From the NCBI RefSeq assembly GCF_028858725.1, contig NC_084761.1:24396501-24460500 (forward strand): 64,000 bases of DNA. Direction: 5' to 3'. This DNA comes from Colius striatus (lineage: Eukaryota; Chordata; Aves; Coliiformes; Coliidae). Below are positions 26,143 to 36,800 of the stretch, piece by piece. The translations under genes were made by a program, and so were the position numbers. How positions within the stretch are numbered: position 1 is the stretch's first letter; every line of letters begins with the position of its first letter. The notes below the pieces were generated by a model. It was not told the DNA's origin, made no database searches, and saw only the letters and a program-made list of their open reading frames with translations.

Positions 26143-26477
26143 CTATAAATAGTATGTTTGCCACAGAGCTGTTATGTAATTGGGTGTGAGAATACAGATG
26201 ATAAGAAATAGCTATAAAATGCAGTCAACATACTGATAAACTTAAGAAACAGAAATTGCATATAAAATATTCTTATCGCATATAAAGTATTCCTATTAAA
26301 AGGAAACCAAAAATAACTAACATCTTCAAGACAGGATTAAACAAATCCATAGTGGTAATAATGCCTAGTATGTATAATGGCTACTATACGATCTGAATCT
26401 GGAGCTTATCACTGGAAAAAAAGAAAGCTGTGTGAGAAAGATCACCTCACATTTAGCTGATTTCTTTCTATAAATAG
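26143..26477 (+). promoter_or_regulatory. Candidate muscle enhancer with two exact MEF2 sites
   Basis: CTATAAATAG occurs at 26143-26152 and 26468-26477, both on the + strand. A weaker CTATAAAATG lies between them at about 26211-26220. The flanks of the two sites do not resemble each other, so this is not a copied repeat. The position is about 5 kb downstream of MYOZ2, a muscle gene. Function is inferred from motifs only. Confidence 0.3.
26258..26297. repeat. 20-bp tandem duplication
   Basis: Two adjacent copies of GCATATAAAATATTCTTATC, the second with three changes, lie between the MEF2 consensus sites. Confidence 0.8.
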
Positions 26478-27790
26478 CTTCTACTGGACACTGCCAAAGA
26501 TCACTAAAAGAAGGATCTGGCAGTCCTATGAAACATTTATTGGCTGTCTTCCAGAAATCATGTGTTAAGTATCATGACAATTCTAGCAAATGCCATCAGT
26601 AAAGAAGTTTATTAATTTACATCAAAATACCAATTACAAGAGCAGTTAGAGGAACGCCAATTTTCACAGGCGAATGAAAACACTTTAAATGTAAGTTACA
26701 ACCAAAGACAGTCAGGGTTAACTTCAAACCTCCCACACAGAGTATGGGCGCTGCAGGGAACACAAAAGCCTGACCTCGGCTACGCCTTTGGCAGGACTCC
26801 TGATTCTATGCAGTGAGACCTCACCCTCCCACGTTCACACTGATCTTGTTCCACATGTTGAGTCCACATAAGCCCACCACATATTAAAGGAATAATTTAT
26901 ATTATTATAGATTTTTTAAAGAAAATAGATGAAAAAGGAAGTTTTACTTCATTGATTAGAAGAGTCGTGGGGATAAAAAAGTCTGAGAAGTTCAAGCTCA
27001 GAGAAATCCAAGTTCCATCAGAGCCATAACATACAAAAATTATTCCTCAGTTTTCACATTAATGAAATTTAAATACTTATGCAGGTTTTGTACTTTTTCA
27101 TTAAAAATAATTTATAAAATCATGGTAAAAATAAAGTAAGTAAAAAATAGGTTTACATTAGCACATACATAATATTTCAGGTATGGTGCATAATTAATAT
27201 AGGAAACATTACAATAACATTCTACTTCCATTTTACTTGAAATAACAGGTTTCATTCTACAGTGGGCAGATTTTAATTGATAAAAGTACCAACCAATTAA
27301 TATTTGATGTTTTGAAACAGAAAGATATATCTTTCATTTTAAAAGTTCAAAAAACTCTTTTCTTACAGTTATTTTTGGCCAAAGCTATCAACTAAATTCA
27401 ACATGAATTCACAAATATTTTGTTTTCAGATGTAAATTGCATTTCCTGAGAACAAGCTATTCATCCAAAACACCTGATCCACCATTTGCAATACTTCCCT
27501 TCATCACAGACAGTTTGTAAGACTGTCCAAAAATACCTTCAAGAGGCAGAGGATTTATAAATCACTTTCAGAGTAAAAATAAGCCTGAATGTTGTGAGCC
27601 AATTATTCTTACAAAAGCAAATGGAGATTAAAATATTCGATGGAGTTTGTACAAAGAACAGCTTGAACTTTGCCAGTTCAGAGCTGGCTGTACTCATTAA
27701 TGCAGGAATGCCCTCAGGCTGCTTTGTGTGGAAGGTATAACTCAGAACTCGATTTCTCTGTAGTTCTGAAGGACACTGAACAGTCATCTG

Positions 27791-27896
27791 ACAGAAAAAA
27801 GAAAGAAAAAACAGAAACAAAAAGAAGGAAAAAGAGAAAAAAAGAAGGGAAAAGAAAGAAAGAAAAAAAATAAGAAAAAAGAAAAGAAGAGGAGAC
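27791..27896. repeat. Polypurine tract (AAAGA-rich)
   Basis: About 105 nt almost entirely of A and G on the + strand, with only a few pyrimidines (near 27812, 27818 and 27871). A simple repeat of the (GAAA)n kind, able in principle to form triplex DNA. The short Lys- and Phe-rich frames over it are artefacts. Confidence 0.85.
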
Positions 27897-29079
27897 TAAA
27901 TAAATCTAGTTCCTTTAACATAGGAGCAGAAGAATGGAGAAGGATTTTGAAGGACAGCATAGGGAAGAGGAGCACTCAGAGAGTATGAAGTTAAGAATCC
28001 CGATGGTGGGAAGGTTAGCAGCCATGCAGTTGGCTTTGCACAGCCAAGTTACTCGAGTTAGGGAAAATACTAAGTAGTAGTTACTGTAGTTGTTACACTC
28101 AAGATCACTGAAAGATGACTACACAAGGTAACTACAAATGATTACAAACATTTTAGGCACGGCAAGCTCCTCCTAGGCTGGCTTACTATACATCAAGGAG
28201 CCAAGTAAGGCGTAATACTGGCAGCTGAACTCTAGCAATATGTCATCCCTCAAGTTCTTAATGAGAACATTTTGACTATTTGCTGGCAAGGAAAAAAAAA
28301 AAAAAAGAACATGCAGTTCAAATAGGAAGATGAACAGTTCCAGTAAGCATTACTGAGTTAATATTGAATGTGCGTATTTTCTGGCAGAGTTTTGCAGTGA
28401 TACAAATATATCTCAGTAATGTATCATTGCTGAAAAGAAAGTGATACTACACACAGTTCAAAACAAAAACAAAAGTCTCCATATATTTAATGACATTATC
28501 ATTCATTTAGATACAGTTTATAAAATGCACAGACAGCAGAAAATATGGAAATAGGAAGCATCAGGAGAACAAAGAGGTAAAGCAGACCTGCAACTCTCCA
28601 GTTCCATGAGATGAAGACAGGAGGCATTTGCTCCAGCCCTGCTGTCTTTCTTCTCTAAAAAGCAAGATAACCCACTAACAGTACTCTGGCATAGCGCTCG
28701 TACCTGTCGCTTGCAGCAGAAAGGAGAAATCTAATAATTCCTTCTACCACTAGTGTCAGTCTGGTTTAACCTATGGTTGTTTTCAGCTAATGTGCATGAA
28801 ACAGTTAAGACCAGAGTGTGCTCTAACTATAGGTTAATGAAATACAGGACAAAAAAGTTCCATTCTACAATGTGTCCCTTTGAACATCATTATTTCTCTT
28901 TGCAATGTTTAGAGGCTTGGACAGTTACAAAACTTCTTCTAACTTCCAATCTAAACTTATTCATACCTATGTTAGAGTAATTTCTAAACAAAACATTTTT
29001 TTTACTTTTTAAATGAAAACAAGCTTTCTTTCCTGTCACATTTGCTTCAACTAGTATACACAAACACTGTAAAGTCTTT

Positions 29080-29770
29080 TATGCTTCACTTGTCTAAACT
29101 AAACAATCCAAGTTCTTGTAGTCTCTTGTCCACTCCTATTTTTTTCAGTAGGGATTTCTTTTTTTTTTTTTTCTAAAAAAACCCCTCTTCTAAGCCCAAT
29201 TTCTTGCATGTGCTTTTCCAGATCTGTTCAGTTTTAAAGTTTCAGTAGCCACACGTACTACAGGTGGCATGTGTACCTCTTTATCTGTACAGAATCATAG
29301 GGCTGAATCGGTGGCTCACAGACACCCTTTCTTTTGCTTATACATCCAGTTCTTTCAAATTCTCACCTGTTCCATCTTACAAACACTAAACTTATATCAG
29401 AGTTTTTCTATTAGTCCCTAAGCACATGACTTTGTACTTTATATTATTGTATTTTATCCTATCTTATTTCTCTACTCTTCAAGGTCATCCAATTATTCCG
29501 GTACAATGCCACCCTACAGGAACTGTTTCCCAAATTTGTGACGTTAACAAATTTCATTAGCAAGATCTAGTGTTCATGCCAAGATCACTAATGAAAATAT
29601 TAAACAAGACCAGTTGCAATATCAAGTTTTGGACTCTAAAAATTTGCTCCCGCCATTCGTCATAACATATTGCCATCTTCTCTTTCAGGGTATCTCTTGG
29701 CTCATCTGGCAATCTATTTACTAATTACTCTCTTCTTCAGTTTAATAATTTGGTTTGTCTAGAAAAGCAG
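29080..29770 (-). mobile_element. Probable ancient CR1/L3-like LINE remnant
   Basis: The + strand resembles the reverse complement of old CR1-type 3' regions seen across amniotes: phrases such as ACAAATTTCATTAGCAAGAT, CATGCCAAGATCACTAATGA and AATATTAAACAAGACCAG, in the expected order. It is far more diverged than the other copies. Boundaries are approximate and subfamily is unknown. Confidence 0.45.
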
Positions 29771-32218
29771 TTATGGTACCACACAATGAATGCAGGCAAT
29801 CTAGCATAATCTGTCTATGAAAAAAAGAAGTGGTTAACCTATATACTTCCTTGTCCTTTTTTTCTTTTTAATTCCTAGAATTTGTTGCTCTTTTTTTAAA
29901 AAAGTATCTGCACAAGAACCTAAAAAAATGCCTGTCCTCTACCAAAAGCCAGTCTACCTCAGTGTCCATGTATGTCTATGCCACTGAAAACTAGCCAGTT
30001 AAGAAACTAGCCATTTCAGATTTGAGCCTTGCCGAGAAAATCTTCACTCCAGAAGCAAGTGGTTCTCAGTCCTCCTTTGCTTCTCCATAAAAATAGTAGT
30101 GACATGCTTCTATAACAGAATAAAAATCCCCATTCCCATAGATTTCTCTGCCATTTAAGTAGAGCGTAGTATGGAGGCATTCGAACCAAGTAGCTCTGGA
30201 AAATGAAAAGAAAAAAAAGTAAGTATGTCTCAGTATGGTATCTACAACGTCATCATGTTCTCTGATTACAAGGATATATTAAATTTTTCACCTGCAAAGT
30301 ACCTTTATAGTTTACAAATGAAACCCAGTCTCTTCTGAACACAGAAGTGGGGCTAAACATTTTTATATTACATTGTAGACTGCGCTGGGAGCTCTGGAAA
30401 CTTCAGGAATTATTAAAGGGGAAAAAAAAAAAAAAGATTATCTAAATCTTGAAATGCAATGAGCACTGAGAACATTTACTATATCAACCATCAACCTATT
30501 CTATAATACAATCCTGTCAAATTTTCCTTAGGTATAGACTGATGTGTGGACTCAACTAATTTTAAATGAAATGATGTTTAGTTTCTCACACAAGAAAAAA
30601 TATTTTTTTAAAATACTTCCAAACATTCAAGCATCTTCTTATCTGAAGCACTTAGTGCATTTTCAACTTTTAAAAGAAACTGAGTGTATATTGCAAAACA
30701 TTAACTACTCTATTACTCCTTCTTATTGGTTTTCTATCCTAAGAGAAAGCATTGGCATTCTTATTGGTTTCTATCCTAAGAGAAAGCCATAAACCAGACC
30801 TGCAGATTCTAAAGGATTGTGCAAGACTGATGCAATGCAAATACATTTTGTCATTTAAATTTTATATTTTCAAGAGCACCCATATGAAGATACAGTTTCA
30901 AAAAAGTACTTCTTATGCAGCATGTACAAAATTTTCTTATACTTCTACTGTACCAGGAGCTAACTTTAAAAACAAAACAGTCTGACATGGGAACAGATTT
31001 CACTTCTATTGTTGTTACACAGAAGTAGATTATTGGACTGGAAAATGGATTATCCAAGAGAAAAAAAATATTCATTTGCAAGACTTATGCAACCCCCATC
31101 CTTTCTCTTGTTCCTAATGAAAGAACACAATCACACACATAGATATCTTGTTCCAGGCCCATTATGATAAAAAAGTCTGCAGAAGAATGAAATTCAACAT
31201 TTCTTCTTCTTAGGGTTAAATTGTAGATAACTTCAATGAAATTGCTTTTGCCACCCCATCGAACATTTTACTTGAATGCTGAAAATTGAAAAATTACTGG
31301 GAAAAATTATAGTCATGATAATGTACATTGAACATGAGCAAAATACATTCTGTTTATTCCTGCAGGTAAAGGAAGAAAACCTTAAAAATTGTGGGTTTGC
31401 TCTATCAAAGGGTGTCTACAGCTAATTAAGGGAGAACGAAGGAGAAGAAATTTAAAATAGATATGAGAGGAAGTTTAGAATCTCAGATGATGAGACAGGT
31501 CTTTCTAAAGAAATGCTCCACTAGCCTATTTTGAAGAAGCAAATGGATGCGTGTCTAAATTTTAGACTTCATACAGGATGTGAGAAATTAGAGCAATCAG
31601 ATGACTAAGCCTCATGTGACAGCTTGCTATAGGCTACATAAGGAAAACTTTGCTAGAGTATGTTTAAGAGGAAAGGTAACTCATGGTAGGGGAGACTTGA
31701 GGACTGCATTATAGTTAGGTAAAGTTACCTTGCTTACTGCAAATGGAAGAGCTGTTCTTCTGTTTTGAATCTTTTTGTGATATTACAGCTGAGCATGCAA
31801 CCTAGGGAACTTAGAATAAAATGTTTTAAGGCTTCCTTTCATTGCCCTACCAAATGCCTACAATTATTACTTTAAGTTGCAAATAAGAAAAATTCTATTT
31901 ACTTTTTTCCTGCTTCTTTTACTCCATAATGGCTCTTCATCCTAACAATCTATTTCCCTTATTACTAGTAACTCTTGCAGTACATTATGAAGAGCACTGA
32001 GCTAATCAGTGAAAAATCACTGCTCCTGAAGACAAATAACTATAAGACTACCTTGGAATGTGAAGGATTTTTTCTCCCCTCTAGTCAGAATAGTTTAAAT
32101 ACATCATACCCCAAAGGCTTAGAGAACATGGAAAGTCACATATTCATACGTAGTTTAGCAATACCATGTCTTATGTAATTTTTATCTTACTCAAACTTTA
32201 GCCTGCTACAATTATTTA
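29771..32218. other. Intergenic region, second part
   Basis: AT-rich sequence containing a tandem duplication at 30720-30787 and short A/T runs. No gene seen. Confidence 0.7.
30720..30787. repeat. Tandem duplication, period 38
   Basis: A 31-nt unit (TTCTTATTGGTTTTCTATCC.. ending GAGAAAGC) at 30720-30750 recurs at 30758-30787, missing one T, after a 7-nt spacer. A recent local duplication. Confidence 0.88.
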
Positions 32219-32506
32219 AAAGGTGCATGTCAAGAGGATGGGGCAGCACTTTTTTTCTGTTGTCTCAAGCGACAGGATAAGGGGTAATGGATATAAATCA
32301 AAACACAAAAAGTTCCACTTAAACATAAGGAAAAAACTTTTTACTGTAAGGTTGAGGGAGCCCTGGCACAGGCTGCCCAGGGAGGTTGTGTAGTCTCCTC
32401 TGGAGACCCGCCTGGATGAGTTCCTCTGTGATCTGATCTAGGTGAACCTGCTTTAGCAGGACTAGATGATCTCTAGAGGTCCCTTCCAATCCTTATGATT
32501 CTACAG
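32219..32506 (+). mobile_element. CR1 LINE 3' fragment, + orientation
   Basis: Matches the CR1 3' end from GTCAAGAGGATGGGG.. through GCCCAGGGAGGTTGTG to the tail ..CTTCCAATCCTTATGATTCT. Internal small deletions are visible (near 32400-32410). Confidence 0.9.
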
Positions 32507-33724
32507 TCCATGTAGAACAAGGCCCAGTTTTCATGATGTCTTTCAAACTGCAGGTTCTTCTAGAAGAAGGATTTTTCTTCATTATTTTTCTTCCAAATAG
32601 AGTGGCACAGTCTCAGATGCTCTCTTAAAAGCTCAATAATTTCTTCACAAAAAGATAATGGCAATTCCCAGGGACTGGAATTAAACATACTTTTCAATTA
32701 CAATGGGTATGTCCCACAAGTGTCTTAAAAGTCTATGGTAAATAGTACTTGATCACATAATATTCTTTGTGATAGGCCAGTAAAACGGACTGGACTGTAA
32801 AAGGCAGTATAATGTCTAGTGCTGAATTACATTCAGTGAAAATATGGTAAAAAAAGATTTAACTAATAAAACGTACCTTAATCTCTACATTAGCTTGTGG
32901 ATTTTTCTGCCTTGGACTCTACACCAAATTTGCTAATTTATTTTTTGCAAAAATCCCCCATAAAGTACAAACACATTTCCTGTTAAGTACACTACAGATT
33001 TCACGTTTACCAGCTCATAAGGATCAGCACAGAATAACAGTAAAAATGACAAAATCAATTAGCTACTCAATAAAACATTACTTCACTTTTTAAGCAACGC
33101 AAATTTTAACCTTCTACCCCTCCAATCTGAGAAGATTTGAAGCAGACATAACTTCGTTATTAATCGTTCAATCATGAAGAGGATAAAAACTGTTTGAAAA
33201 GGTGGCTGTAGACGTAAGTGTTAAGAAGAAATATGAGAGAAAATAGAGAACAGATGTTCCAGTACAGCTACAGGTATGAAAATGTTCAAAAAAATACTGT
33301 GTACACAAAACACATGATACAATAAAATTATTTCAGAGGAAGGAATCAGAATTTATTTACAGATCAGATAGTGGCAACAACAGTAAAAGTGACACTGTAA
33401 CAGGAAAGTTCTATCGCAAAAATAAACCTTTTTGTGTGAACAGATTTGCAGCTCATTCATTGATGAAAATGATGCATGATGCCTGCAGCTTTGAAAAAAT
33501 AAAAAGCAATTACTTTTAAATGTTTTGATGCTTCCTATGTTAAGATTTTTGTTTTGGAACATAACCTTCCATATATATGTTTTAACCTGAACTGGACAAG
33601 TGGAAAAACTCAATGCTCTGGATATGCTTAAGGATCTGTCTATACAGGCTCTGCCTTCACTCTGCTCCAGCTATGTGTTATGTGTCATGAGTCAATATGC
33701 TCCCCCTTCCACATCAACCATCAC
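32507..33724. other. Intergenic region between CR1 fragments
   Basis: AT-rich unique sequence. Nothing recognised. Confidence 0.7.
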
Positions 33725-33788
33725 AATCATAGAATAGTAGGGGTTGGAAGAAACCTTTAGAGATCATCTAGTCCAAACCCCCTGCTAT
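33725..33788 (-). mobile_element. Short CR1 LINE 3' end, minus orientation
   Basis: About 64 nt: reversed tail ATCATAGAATAGTAGGGGTT followed by GAGATCATCTAGTCCAA and CCCCCTGC. A very short 5'-truncated copy. Confidence 0.85.
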
Positions 33789-35785
33789 TCCTTCCTTCTG
33801 AAAAATCTTAACATTGGCCTGTTAGCCTGGATCCAATATGAACAGTTGGACGATTGAGTAGAACTGTAATAGACTGTTTTACTTTACTCTGTATCTCTCT
33901 CCCCCAAGTTTAACACTTTTCCAACTCTCTAGTCAATTCCAGTTTAACAATTAATGTTACTAACAGACTTTACATAAACATCAGTACTAAATCCACATAA
34001 ACACTCTCCTGCATCTCACATAGCACATATCCTGTACTGACAATAACTGCAACAGGAAATAGTTTGCCCTTGTATCATTGTTTTGTACTTGCACCATTTA
34101 TTCCAACTTTAAAATTCTTCTTTTAGCTCATTTAGGACTTCCTGTGCCGCACCTGTGTCATTCTCTGTCTGAACCATGTGGAAGGATCTATTAAGATTCA
34201 CTGACAGAAAATCTTAAAATATACCATAATTAAAGCTCACAAACTACACTGAGAAAAAAAAAATCCAAACAAGTAATTGATAGAAATTCTATGGGATTTC
34301 TAAAAGATTAACTGTGAGAAACAAATCTGTGCTGAAGAAATGGCAGAGGTAAACAAGAAAGCAGAGTCCATGGAGAAGTAAAAATATCAAAACAAGGTTG
34401 CAATCAGAATGAGGTCATAATCCTACTTTAGGATCCACAGATGCCTTTGTTTGACTGTCTTCACAAAGAAGTAATACAGGGATCAAGAACTAAACTGATG
34501 CCAACCAAAAATAGGATGTTTTTTTGTAAAGAGAGAATGGCAAGATGCAAAGAACCAAAACTGAACTTTTAACAGCAATTAGTTAACATATCAACTTTTA
34601 ACATGTTTTTACCTTAAAATTTCTAGTGAGAACTAGAAATTTGAATAACTATCAATAAACAGCTAAGAAGGAGCTACACAAAAAACTCATGAATGTTTAT
34701 TCTGCCAATATGGTGTATGAATCTTTGGACAATGAGAATCGGATATTCAATTCCCTTCAAAAAAATCACAAACTCTCTGAAACTTCAGAAAACAAGAGGC
34801 TTCTTAAGCTAGCTATATAATTGAAGAAACACTACCAAAAATAACCTTATCAAAATGTATAAAAATAGATTCTTTAACAAAAACTGATACAGGAATGACA
34901 AAAACATAGTATTTAAACAAAGCAGTGAACTAATTTGATGCAGTGCTTTGTGTTCCACACAACCAATTCTGGAATATATCTTTACCACAATCTGGAGAAC
35001 CTAAAGAAGATGCAGAAAGGCAACTTAATGAGGAAATTATTTACGTTACTATTGTATAAGATATAATTGGAAAAGTGAGCATGCTTTTATACACAGGTTT
35101 TTTAATTGTGAAAGGTCAGAAAAAGAGGCAATTGGAAATAGAATACAAAAAGTTGGATTCAGCAGCATGTGCTAAGGACTGCTGTTGGGTGTGGTTAAAA
35201 CATTACTAACCTAGAAATGTGTTAATGAAATCTAAATATTTATCTAGGAAAATTATAGTAGTGAGACACAGATGGTACCAGAGAAACTAGAAATAGTACT
35301 CATCAACATGTAATCTAATCCCTTTTGCAAATAACAAAAGAAAACACACCTCCCTCCCTCCTAGTAGGCCAGATAAAAACTCATAGGCAACACAACTTTG
35401 GGACAATAACCCTAGGGCAGGTGGTATGGGCAGGTGGTACATTGCATAGGATTTTTCTGGGAAACATGGACCTTGGATACAAGGCAATTTTGTGATCTTA
35501 CACTTTTTTTTGGGATTTGGCTTAAAAGCCACTGGTGTGCCTCTGGTGTTTCATGAACATCTTAAGTTAAGCCACTTTAATGGGTTATTTAACTCAAAAC
35601 GTCAGTAGTCTGGAATAGCTTCAACAGATACTTCCTAGACTTCAACTAGACAACTTTGAAAGCTGCTCCCAGTTACCTGAGAAGCAGCTCTAATTACACC
35701 TGGGACAACCATGCCCTATGATAAAAACGGGAGGGAGAAGGAGGGCCCTGCATCCCTCTACCTTCGGCAGGCCGGAGGAAGCTTG
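33789..35785. other. Intergenic region just upstream of the USP53 promoter
   Basis: AT-rich unique sequence that becomes GC-richer from about 35700. No gene seen. Confidence 0.7.
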
Positions 35786-35840
35786 TCCTGTCCTGTCCTG
35801 TCCTGTCCTGTCCTGTCCTGCTCTGCTCTGTCCTGTCCTG
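35786..35840. repeat. (TCCTG)n microsatellite
   Basis: Eleven pentamers: seven perfect TCCTG, two CTCTG variants, then two TCCTG. It lies about 75 nt before the NRF1-like site of the USP53 promoter and is probably polymorphic in length. Confidence 0.95.
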
Positions 35841-35859
35841 CCCTCTGAACGACTAAACC

Positions 35860-36800
35860 CTCTCGAGCCCTCGAAGGCACACGGCTGAGGGAATTAGCCG
35901 TCCCGCACATCCCTACGCATGCGCAGACGTGGCCGCACGGCAGCTGTGGCGGCTACGCCCACCTACCGGGCTTTCTCCATCCCGAGCGGGAGGCAGTGGC
36001 ACTGATTGGCCCGGCTCCTCCAATCGCCTCCGAGCGCTTGTCCCGCCTCCGGCTGTCTTCCCTCAGCATCCCCTCCCTCTTCCTGGCGCCGGGCGCTCTG
36101 GAGAAGATCCGGTCTACCGTCGGCTAGGTGCGCACCTCGGTCCTCGCCCCCGCTTCCCGGCCGCCTCGCCACCCCGCCACCCCTGTGCGCAGGCGCGTCT
36201 CTCGGGCTGGAGAAGGGCGGGGGTAGAGGGAGGGAGGAGCGCGCGCGTGAGGCCGCCCCCGCCTGCCAACCCGGACTGGCCGGCGCGCGCCGCCCCGGAG
36301 CGGGAGGCTTGGTGGGGAGAGGGGGAGCAAAAGTTGTTGCGAGGGCGGGGTCGCGCCCGTAGTCGCCGCCAGGAGGGGGCGAGAAAGGAGCTGAGTGTGT
36401 GAGCCGCGAGCGACAGGAGGTGAGTCGGGGGCCAGGCAGGCTTGTGTCCCTGGAGCGGCGGGAGGCGAGGCAGCGGCCGCGGCGGGGGAGGCAGCCGTGG
36501 CCCTGAGCTGAGAAAAGGGGAGTGAGGTACCGCTTCTCCCCCGCGGTGCGGGGCTAGGTGTGTCGGGCAGCCAGGGGACGGGATCTGCCGCGGTGGCGGG
36601 ACCGCCACGGGTCGTTCACCTGCTGCCGGTGCGTCTGGAGGTGGGCGGGGAAGTTGGGGGGATCTCGTCCGGTGAGGGCGGCCGCCGCGCCCTTGGACGC
36701 TGGGTGGGTAGCTGTGGTCGCCGCAGGGCGCCGCCTCCCCCTTACCGGCTCAGCGCGGCGCCCACCCGCGGACGGGGCCCGCGTGGATAGATTGCCGCGG
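35860..36800 (+). promoter_or_regulatory. CpG-island promoter of USP53
   Basis: An abrupt GC- and CpG-rich stretch in an AT-rich region, the only one in the window. It holds an NRF1-like site (ACGCATGCGCAG, 35915-35926), an inverted CCAAT box (36005-36009), a direct CCAAT box (36020-36024), an ETS-like CTTCCT at about 36078 and many GC boxes. There is no TATA box, as expected for a housekeeping-type promoter with dispersed starts. Confidence 0.85.
36090..36419 (+). other. USP53: Untranslated exon 1 of USP53 (start approximate)
   Basis: Inferred first exon in the CpG island. The donor GTGAGT at 36420-36425 follows GACAGGAG. The 5' end is set only from the CCAAT and ETS positions and may be tens of bases off. 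Alternative first exons further into the island are possible. Confidence 0.55.

Larger units (their letters stand above)
21851..29080. other. Intergenic region between MYOZ2 and USP53, first part
   Basis: AT-rich sequence with no recognisable gene. It holds small direct repeats (22762-22902), two exact MEF2 consensus sites (26143-26152, 26468-26477), a 20-bp tandem duplication (26258-26297) and a purine-rich tract (27791-27896). The longest unexplained frame, 22167-22592, is discussed under findings. Confidence 0.75.

Noticed and set aside
27784-27975. Phe/Leu-rich minus-strand frame that looks like a membrane peptide
   Set aside because: Produced by the polypurine tract read on the other strand.
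35929-36608. Long overlapping open frames on both strands in the CpG island (up to 164 codons)
   Set aside because: GC-rich DNA has few stop codons; the longest + frame (35929-36402) starts at GTG, not ATG, the products are low-complexity Pro/Arg/Gly/Ala, and the region is a promoter with an untranslated exon.
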